This document shows positions 11,201 to 19,262 of a DNA stretch of 64,000 nt, piece after piece. The position numbers and the translations under genes were made by a program. The notes beneath the pieces are model-generated. The model saw nothing but the letters and a program-made list of their open reading frames with translations, ran no database searches and had not been told where the DNA came from. Each line of letters opens with the position of its first letter. Position 1 is the stretch's first letter. The stretch is from Blasia pusilla. Its lineage: Eukaryota; Marchantiophyta; Marchantiopsida; Blasiales. The stretch lies in NCBI GenBank assembly GCA_050084515.1, contig CM114272.1, positions 25,606,001-25,670,000 of the forward strand. The letters are read 5' to 3'.

Positions 11201-12144
11201 GTTGTAGTGTGACTATTGCCATCGATATGGTCACAATAGATATGGCCCCCACTTACTCATGGAAGGTTGCAACGGCAAAGTTGGTGGATATGCTAGCTCG
11301 ACCAACCATAGAGCAAGCCATGGTGACACCAAATGTGGTGTTATTTGATTACCAAGTTGGAGTGTTTTGCTTGGTTAGTCCCATAATTATAGTGTATCAT
11401 CCGTAGAGCGTCCTGCATGATTCAAGAACGCAATCCTTGATGTTAGGAAAGACGGCATGTTTGACATTGGGGTTATGAAAATGCAACATTGAGTCTTGTC
11501 TCCTTCAAATACAAAGCTCTATTGGGGGGGTGTGGCACCCATGTAGTACATGACTTGATAGGAGCTAGTTGTTAGAGTCTAGCCAAAGCATGTGCTGGAT
11601 AGTGCGAGTACAATACTGGCAAAGTCGTATGATGTGTTGGTAGGGAGTATAGTATTGAATCCCCTTGGTTTCATCCTTGATTTCTAGGAGGAGACGGTCT
11701 CCTATTGGCCAGGGAGCGATCAGGTGATGGACAGGTGAGCCATTTGCTTGTGCGGTTGGCAGGGCGTAGTGGTGGTCGGCCACGTTGGCAGTATTCGCAG
11801 GTAGAGTTGTTGAAGGAGAATGCACATGTGGAGAACATCTTGATGGCGGATAGTCCCATGGAAAGATATGCCAAGGTGGGTGTTGCTTCCAATGGTGCAA
11901 ATATCTCTTTACCATTGTTGGGTATGAGCGTTGAGTTGTAGAGAAGCGTAGACGAGTTCATGAGGCAATTGTGGAGCCTTGCCTATGTCTTAGAGCAAAC
12001 AAGGTCATGTGATGATCATGATCTTGATATCTTTGGATACTACACTTGTTGTGTGGCAGCGCTTGGAGGATGATACAAGAGTGTTAGATCTCTTCAGAGG
12101 GATCAACACGGAGGTTGGCTGCTCTGTTGCATGACGACATATGG
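11201..12144. other. Repeat-block interior with no recognised domain
   Basis: Frames at 11228-11406 and 11705-11941 are open but show no family signature. The position between two repeat families suggests retroelement leftovers. Confidence 0.4.
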
Positions 12145-12232
12145 ATGCATCAATATCTCTAGGTGAAGATAGGTGCATCGATATCTCTAGGTGAAGATTG
12201 GTGCATTGATACCTCTAGGTAAAGATAGATGA
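12145..12232. repeat. 28-bp minisatellite, about three copies
   Basis: Units of the form TGCATCAATATCTCTAGG followed by TGAAGAT occur at about 12145, 12173 and 12201 with a few substitutions. Confidence 0.8.
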
Positions 12233-12399
12233 GATAGATCTACGGGCGAGGATGTGTTCGGAGATGTTGTAGGGATGATGGCAATAATGGTGTTAGGTGT
12301 GTATAGGGTAGTAGGTCATGTAAGGTAGATGTGATGTGTACTATCTGGAGTTAGGGAGACCCAACTACTAACTAGAGGGTGTTTATAAAGTCTTGATGT

Positions 12400-12766
12400 A
12401 CATGCATGATTTTATTTTTGTAGGTGTGTGGATCTACGTGTATGTTGGGAAGATCACAGTTGTGTGGTATGGATGTGACTAGCTAGCGATATACTTGTGC
12501 ACGATAGTTATCACATCTTAGTTAATAGTTCACAAGTATAGTTTTAGCCTGTTGAAGGCATAGAGGGCCAACAAGATATTTGGGTTTAACTTTATCTTGA
12601 GATGTCGGATGAGGTTGACGACGAGTCCATTTTGTCACGACTTTTAGGATAGATCGGCGAGATCTAGTATAGCGCCTTCGGAGATACTAGAGGATAGCCT
12701 CAGGAGGTCAAGGATGACCTGATGAGGCCACAAATAACCTGTGAGAGCAGGTTTCCCCTTCGCCTG
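12400..12766 (+). repeat. LTR-like module of the gypsy-related family, copy at the methyltransferase
   Basis: Contains a GTATGTTGGGAAGATC block also present inverted near 52240, the GGCATAGAGGGCCAACAAG block, the TGTCACGACTTTTAGGATAG start at 12632 and a GAGAGCAGGTTTCCCCTTC end. The methyltransferase frame begins immediately after this last block, where the other copies continue GGCTCATTTGG, so a junction lies near 12760. Confidence 0.6.
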
Positions 12767-13245
12767 TACGTTGAGGTTGATGATGTTGCGAGGCGCGCTT
12801 CACTTCATTATGTGGCGCAGTTACGCCTCCGATTTCATAACTTGTTGTGAGCGTCCGCCATCTAGGGGTATCAGAGTTTCCTACCGAGGGACATATCATT
12901 ACTAGGGATGCAGGACTTGGAGCGGATAGGGACCATAGACTTTGTCATTGCTGGTTGGCTGTGTCAGGGCCAATCGAGTGCTAGAGGGGATAGCGCATTA
13001 CTTGACTCTCGGTCCATGTTGTTTTGGGAGATGATGCGGATCTTGTAAGATTTATAGGAGCATCAGTCTCATTCTCCAACATACATTTTGGAGAATGTGC
13101 CAATTTTGGGCGATTTGAGGTCCCGCGTGGTGACGAATGCACACCAGATGCGCGCATGGATCGGTGTCTTGTCGAGAGCCTTTCTTCGAGTAAGGGCAGA
13201 ATTTCTAGCTGTAGCAGACAAGATTGATGCAAGTCAAATTCTATA
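12767..13245 (+). pseudogene. C5-cytosine DNA methyltransferase domain, first half, in a Ty3/gypsy element
   Basis: One frame from 12767 gives, in the order known for C5-MTases: YVEVDDVARRAS (motif II/III type), LPRDISLLG, then IDFVIAGWLCQGQS (motif IV, 12938-12976; the catalytic Cys is at 12962, but the usual Pro-Cys-Gln is Leu-Cys-Gln), SALLDSRSMLFWEMMRI (motif V type) and TYILENVPILGD (motif VI, Glu-Asn-Val at 13091-13099). Stops at about 12849, 12873, 13046 and 13055 break the frame. Motif I (the AdoMet-binding FxGxG) is absent because the left end joins a repeat at about 12760. The second half follows after an insertion, at 14440-14889, and the reverse transcriptase follows that. C5-MTase identity rests on the motif order; that the domain belongs to the gypsy polyprotein is inferred from orientation and position. 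Confidence 0.85.
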
Positions 13246-13277
13246 AAAATCTCTCCTTTTTCAATATAGAATTATTA

Positions 13278-14406
13278 TGTAAACTCTCCATTTTCTCATG
13301 ACAAGAATCACGAATGGTAGTGCCCAAGTGATCACTTCTTCATAACATGGAACCCCAAAATTCCTAACTATGAAATCCCTGTAAACTACTTTATCTTTGT
13401 ACACAAGGAAAATATCACAACTAGTGTTAAACCCTACTCGAGCAGGCCTATTGACGTCCATGGATAGATATATAAGGACATACAAAGTGCAATCCTATGT
13501 CCTTCCGTACGTGACTATAGGAAGAATCACCGGAGTTAGAGATTGCATGATTTGGTTCATGAATGCGTTCCCAAAGTGATAAACTAGATAGCGAGTGAAC
13601 CAGTGCCTATTTATAAAGAGAATCTTGACTGGTACGGGTTAAGGAAAGGAAAATTTGGCATAACTTGTGCTCCACCCCTATCCATACTTGACAAACATCC
13701 TCTATTCTCCTCTAGAATGGGATTTGGCGGAGTTGCTCTCCCAAGAGGGGTAATCCATTCTCATTGGGAAAATAACAAGCAAAACCATCCTCTATTTCTA
13801 CTATAACTAGACTCATCTAAGGTGACAAGTCTCTCATCTCCACACATACCACACTCTAGAAAACTCTCGAAGAATAGACCAAGGTCAAGTTATTCTCCCA
13901 AGAGGAGTAATCCACTCTTATTGGAAGTGCAAGCAATCCCAAAGCCATACAATCAAGAGTGACACGAGAGATTCAAGATGTGAAGTAGAAGGTGATGAAC
14001 CCTTGAAGGTCCCTCCTCTTTATATACTCACAAGAGATCCACAAGAGTATGAAATAAGACTAATCTTATCTTGTGCCACATGACTTCCTCTCAAGGCTTA
14101 GCCAATCATATTTTGACATAAGTAGATTATCTTTTATCTCTTCCAAAATATCATCTTTTATTCCCTTCATATCCTCCAAACTACCCCACCAACCAAGACT
14201 ACTTTTATTTTTATTTTATTAAAGTACCAACCCCACTATTTTACTTTTCTAATCACATCTTTTATTTATTATCTCTTTTCCTAAAGTTGGGCCCGCGTAA
14301 ATGAGTTACCATAAATAGGTTTAAACATGAGAATTTCATTTTCCTAGGCTAATTTACTTAATACTAATAAAACTCTCTCTAACACTTAATGATAGAGGAG
14401 TTTACA
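13278..14406 (+). mobile_element. Insertion with TGTAAACTC/GAGTTTACA ends, solo-LTR-like
   Basis: This 1.13-kb AT-rich segment begins TGTAAACTC and ends GAGTTTACA, giving 9-bp inverted ends of the TG...CA type. It contains TATA-like sites (about 13468 and 14030) and AATAAA near its end. It separates the two halves of the methyltransferase domain. Flanking 5-bp sequences (TATTA and TAGCA) match poorly, so a target duplication is not demonstrated. A solo LTR is the best reading; a small TIR element is the alternative. Confidence 0.5.
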
Positions 14407-14439
14407 TAGCAGATGATTTTACTGTACGAGATCGGCTAG

Positions 14440-14889
14440 GCAGTATTGTTGGATGCGGTGAGTATAGGTTCACGAGCACATCGCGCGGGTCTTTGGTGGA
14501 ATAACTTGGTGCCACATGAGATTTTGCGGAGGGCATATGCGAGAGTGGAGCGCCCCTTCGATTTGTTGGTGGATTCTATTCTGAATCCAAGTCGTCGATC
14601 ATATGCGGTACGACACGATGATCGACCTCCGTTGCCTATGGTCAACAGGATTGGCATGCCACGGGCAGCCTTCCCCACGTTTGTGAGTTTTCCCGCTTCC
14701 TATGCATTTAAGGAGGCCGGGCCTAGCTTGGTTTGGGATGACCACGTACAATGGTTGGTGGAGCCCAACGCCGATGAGCGAGAGCGAGCGACGGGATTCC
14801 CCACAAGAGTGACGGTAGTACCATCACTATCAGCGGCATCAAGACGTTATGTCTTGGGTCAGGCAATGGACATAAACTGCTTGACATGA
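14440..14889 (+). pseudogene. C5-cytosine DNA methyltransferase domain, second half (target recognition, motifs IX-X)
   Basis: The frame (open from 14446 to the stop at 14887) begins AVLLDAVSIGSRAHRAG and WWNNLVP, a target-recognition-side block seen in DRM/DNMT3-like and retroelement MTases. It continues through PTFVSFPASYAF to VEPNADERERATGFPTRV (motif IX type) and RRYVLGQAMDINCLT (motif X type, ending in the conserved LG-x-AMD-x-N). It is uninterrupted for about 147 codons, longer than the first half, with an in-frame TAG just before it at 14437. It lies in the same strand as, and just upstream of, the gypsy reverse transcriptase, separated by a linker with no visible protease motif. Confidence 0.85.
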
Positions 14890-16090
14890 ATTTCCAACTT
14901 AGGAGTAGCAAAGCAACATCGTTTGAGGATGCGACAGATCACAGCTGTTGCGTTGGCGAGCCCCATGCCTACCGAGACGGTTGAGGTAGTGGTTGGGGGC
15001 GAGAACCGAGGAGATCGACACACCAAGGATGATCGGGAGAGACACCCTTTGACTTCTTGGGATGTTTTGCAAGTACACGAGGAGATGATAGCCACAACAT
15101 CAAGCCTGGTTCCAGGTACTGCATGTGGAGGAGATCTGATTTTGCAGTTGGCTATAGGAGAGCAGTCGAGTTCTCTTGTTCGAGAGAGGGTTGCACCATA
15201 GCAACCACGGACACCCGCGCCGAAGAGTCCTACCATAGTCACGGTGGAGACTTGGGAGCCAGATATGAGCCCTAAGTTGACAAGAGGAGAGCGGCGCCGG
15301 ATACACGAGTTCCTTAGGAGTTATAGGAGCTGTTTTGCATTTAGTATGTATGATTTGGATACGCTAAAGGGTCCAGGGATCCGCATTGAGTTGTTGAGCG
15401 ACACGCCAATCTTCTGACAACCCTATAGGTATAGTGACGTGGAGAGGGTTGTGATTCAGAGTAGGAGCCTGGACTTGGTTGGAGCAAGACTAGTGGAGAT
15501 GTCGCATGGAGAGTATGCATCTGCCATTGTCATGTCCGCCAAGAAGGATGTGTATGGCAACTAGACGGATAGGCAGATATGTGGAGATTACCGACCTATC
15601 AATCGGCAGACAAAGTCCGATAGGTATGCCATGCCCACCCTTGAGGAGATCTTTGATGCTATTGGGCATGCAAAGGTCTTCAGTTCGTTAGATCTCCAAG
15701 CCGGATACCATCAGGTGCCTATCAGATTGCATGACAGGCAGAAGATGGCATTTTGGGGCATCGATCCTCACGGGAAAGATTGCTTGTATCACTGGCGGTT
15801 CTTACCATTTGGGTTAAAGAATGCCCCGGCTGAGTTTGAGAGGGTGATGGATAGGATCTTGGCAGGTCTAGATTTTGTTAGCTGTTATATTGATGACGTC
15901 ATAGTCTTTAGCGCCACGGTTGAGGAGCATGAGCGACATCTAGAGGAGGTATTTTGACAATTGCAGTTATATAGGCTGAAGCTACATCCAGGCAAGTGCA
16001 AGTTCTTCTACAACCAGATTGAGTACCTGGATCATACGTATACCCAGGGGCCTTGGTGTGCAACAGACGAAGGTAGAGGCTATTTCACGC
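14890..16090 (+). pseudogene. Ty3/gypsy linker and reverse transcriptase
   Basis: After a linker, the RT begins near 15270 with LTRGERRRIHEFLRSYRSCF, then SHGEYAS, CGDYRPINRQT, FSSLDLQAGYHQVPIR, FLPFGLKNAPAEFERVMD and the catalytic block SCYIDDVIVFS (Tyr-x-Asp-Asp, about 15880-15912). This is the standard plant gypsy RT order. Stops at about 15417, 15562 and 15955 and a frameshift near 16030 inactivate it. A fragment of the same RT recurs at 57815-58216. Confidence 0.95.
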
Positions 16091-17528
16091 ATTCCATGCC
16101 CTATAGATGTGAGTCGAGTTCATGCATTCATGGGATTGGCGAACTTCTATCGACGGTACGTCAAGGGTTTCTCTGGGGGGATGAGCACGAGAGACCATTT
16201 CAGCTACTCAAGGATCGATTGTCGTCCGCATCCATATTGAGGAGACCGATCAAGGGGTTTCCTTTCTAGTTGCATACCGATTGGAGCATGTTGGGGCTTG
16301 GAACCGTGCTTATCCAACATGACGATGAGGATAGAGAGTTCATGGTGGCTTACGCTAGTCCTTGAACAACGTTGCAGAGGCAAAGTATAGCTCGTATTAG
16401 GATGAATGCTTGGATGCAGTGTGGGCTATGGCACATTTTAGGTGTTATTTTTTCGAAAATCCCTTTATCATTATTACTGATCAGCAACCACTTAAGTGGT
16501 TGATGGAGTTCGACAAGCTTACAAGGAAGCTTACGAGGTGGGCTTTGTTGTTGTAGGAATATGATTTCCAGGTGGTATATAGATCTGGGATGCTCAACCA
16601 AGATGCAAATGGTTTGAGCCCATGCTCGAGTCAGCGGGATGCGACTGGAGTTCGTTGGCATGGTGAGAGTGATGAGGAGTTGGTGCCAGGATGGCACGCG
16701 TCAGTCTATTTGGGCTTGTTGGCTACGGAGAGCGGGATTGTTGAGACTTCGACGGCGAGGTCTGATGGAGAGTCCTTAGATCTAGAGGCCAATGAGGAAA
16801 TGACAAGTGGCCGAGACATTCACGATGATGGAGTGGTCTTGGAGTACCTACGTACTCGCAGCATCGCAAATATAGTGGGTGCTAGAGAGTGGGATCGGAT
16901 CCTACAACGAGCCAGACAATTTCAGTGGGAGGAGACATATGTATTGCACATTTGGGAGGATGATAGACTACGTGTAGTGCCTCATGCTCCACTGAGAGCA
17001 CGTTTGGTGCGTCATGCCCACAAGGAGTTGGGTCATTTTGGAATGAAGCGGACGTACAACTTGCTCCAGATACAGTATTGGTGACAAGGCATGCAGACTG
17101 ACGTTCAACAGTTTGTTGCTAGGTGCATGGTGTGTGATCGAGTTTGAGCATCGTTCAATGCGCCAACTCCATAGTTGCATCCACTTCCGATCATGGATTT
17201 AGGTTATAGATGGAGTTTGGATTTTGTAGGACCTTTACCTTTGACGGAGCGCCATAGTCGTTATGTGTTGGTGATGGTCGAGCATTTCTCGAAGTGGATA
17301 GAGTTGGTTGCATTGCCTAACAAAGCGAGTGAGGGAGTAGCATATGCCTTCTTAGATTGAGTGCTAAGTCATTATGGTGCACGAGTTGAGGTGTTGACAG
17401 ACCATGGTACAGAGTTTCACCGGGAGTTTCAGACCTTGTGTGATCAGACGTTGATCGACCACTGGACCATTTCACGAGATCATCATGAGGCGGATGGACT
17501 AACGGAGAGGGTTGTGCAGACAACATAG
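16091..17528 (+). pseudogene. Ty3/gypsy RNase H and integrase
   Basis: RNase H remnants include FIIITDQQPLKWLM and the end block YRSGMLNQDANGLS. A spacer with HDDGVVLEYL follows. The integrase zinc-binding part reads LVRHAHKELGHFGMKRTY and CMVCDRV (HHCC). The core reads WSLDFVGPLP, VMVEHFSKWIELV, VLTDHGTEFH and ISRDHHEADGL, so two of the catalytic acidic positions are visible. The frame ends at a TAG at 17526, where homology stops abruptly. Confidence 0.93.
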
Positions 17529-17556
17529 TGATGGAGTGGTCTTGGAGTACCTACCA

Positions 17557-17697
17557 TGTATGTTGTGTGGTTGTGCCCGCGGTGCAGCCACTATGCTAGT
17601 CTGTGATGGGTGTTCGAGAGGGTGACATATGGCATGTCTGACTCCACCTCTCACTAGAGTTCCTCAGGGACGATGGATGTGTCCCAGATGTTCATAG
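17557..17697 (+). pseudogene. PHD zinc finger, retroelement-associated
   Basis: The translation gives a full Cys4-His-Cys3 PHD pattern: CMLCGC, then MLVCDGC, a stop codon, HMACLTPPL, VPQGRWMCPRC, then a TAG. The stop before HMAC is TGA where the copy at 7592 has TGG (Trp), so the finger was intact in an ancestor. It follows a perfect 26-bp copy of the DGVVLEYL-encoding segment of the pol spacer, so it lies within, or was joined to, the gypsy frame. PHD fingers commonly read histone H3 tails. Confidence 0.8.
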
Positions 17698-18312
17698 AGT
17701 AGGTAGTTCTACATTCCAACTTGTGTGTGTGACATGGATGACAAGAAGGCGACTAACGATGGGGCCACATGAGCACCAACCTTTTTGCTCTTAGTGTCTG
17801 GAGATGTATGTCATGGTAGGTAGGGATAAGTGGCTATCTAGAGTTAGAGGGACCTAACCATCAGATAGTGGGGCGAATGGAGATATTTTTGTACTTCTCG
17901 TCTTGTTGTTTGGATGCCATGAGTTAGCATGGGATCGTACGTATTTGTGTGTATGTTCGGTGACAATGATGTATATTGTGTAGCGATGTGTATGTGCACG
18001 ACAGCTGTCATCACTTTTAGGATACATCGGCGAGATCAAGTAGAACGCCTTCATAGATACTGGAGGATAACCTCAAGAGGTCGAGGATGACCTGTTGAGG
18101 CCACGGGTAACCTCTGAGAGCAGGTTTCCCCTTCAGTTCGGCTCATTTGGAGCCATATAGAGAAACTTATTATTTCAGGTAAGTTTCCATTTAGAATATA
18201 GTTGACTTTCCACTTTGGGAAGTATCCCTTGACCCGCTACTGTAGGTCAAGAGCCAAGGAGGTATTCTACGAGCATAGGTTACCGAGGAGAGAGTTTGGG
18301 AGAGGGAATGGG

Positions 18313-18315
<3 letters not shown>
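17698..18315 (+). repeat. Internal/LTR repeat module of the gypsy-related family, copy 2
   Basis: Matches 7670-8075 (tail with GGCGACTAACGATGGGG and TACTTCTCGT) and then 7237-7530 (TGTCATCACTTTTAGGATAC start at 18008 and the HFGKYPLTRYCRSRAKEV frame at 18208-18262). The conserved reading of that last frame in both copies hints that it was coding, but its family is not recognised. Confidence 0.65.
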
Positions 18316-18403
<88 letters not shown>

Positions 18404-18420
18404 CTCTCTCTCTCTCTCTT
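18316..18420. repeat. (GA)n microsatellite followed by (CT)n
   Basis: About 86 bases of AG dinucleotides (18316-18401) are followed after AACC by CTCTCTCTCTCTCTC. The two arms are complementary, so a hairpin is possible. The copy-1 module has only a short GA/CT stretch at the same position, so expansion occurred in this copy. Confidence 0.95.
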
Positions 18421-18625
18421 TGTTGAACCTCTTGGCATGAGGCGGCGGAGCTATGGTCCTCTTGCCTTGTGTGTGTAACCGAAGACTCTCCTTAGGAGAA
18501 TGGGTTTGGTTTGACATGAGAGAGAGTGCACACCATACAGAGCTTGGTGTGAGATGTTATGTGAGATCTACTTGATTTTATTGGAGATATTTTGGTACTT
18601 CTCGTCTTGTTGTTTGGAGCTTTGT

Positions 18626-19262
18626 GTGTCATTCCTACATATTGTGTAAAAAGATCAATTATATTTCTTTTATCACTTACCATGTCGTATGGTAATTGAA
18701 TGATATCTTCTTCTAAATAAGGATGATGTGGAAGACGACCTTCTACCACCTTCAACAACCAATCAACGAATGTAATTTGATCGTGCCGCGATCATATAGC
18801 ACCTTCCAAACATTGCACTCGTATTATTTATAAGTTTGAAGATCGTGACATGAGGCCATTAGTAGGATCTCTTTAGGGTTGCTTGAACTAATTTTGTCTA
18901 TTGACCATGACGAACAATGGCAAGAATTTGGCAAAAATCACCACCAAAGACGATGAGTTTTCCTCCAAAAGGTATATCTCTTGATCGTGTTACATCCTAC
19001 TGTTACATCCAAATAATGAGTGATGTCTCTTGGATAACACATGCCTCGTCACTATTGATAGTTATCCTATATGTGGAGGTATCATGAAGATTTAGAGGAA
19101 TCTTGAAGCATGAGTAAGCTGTATGGCCACCCTCCAATAATAAATCTGCAATTGCATATGTTGCAACAACCAAAGCTATCCCTCCCTTAGAATGTACATT
19201 GGCAAGAAGAAGATTGTACTAAAAGGCCTTCTTGTTCCACTAGAGTTAGAAGAACTAATAGT
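18626..19262 (-). pseudogene. Helitron PIF1-type helicase, N-terminal part (decayed)
   Basis: On the minus strand, with frameshifts, the translation contains a degraded Walker A region (SGTRRPF for GGTGKTF), ANVHSKGGIALVVATYAIA, LLLEGGHTAYSCFKIPLN, CVIQETSLIIW (motif II region), IPFGGKLIVFGGDFCQILP (motif III type) and FIDWLLKVVEGRLP. It stops after NIIDLFTQYVGMT at about 18628, just where the piece at 5810-6527 begins. A Rep domain was not found upstream (above 19262). Confidence 0.85.

Noticed and set aside
18202-18517. Arg-Glu and Ser-Leu repeat proteins on both strands
   Set aside because: Mostly translation of the (GA)n tract; only the first part of the plus-strand frame is conserved in another copy.
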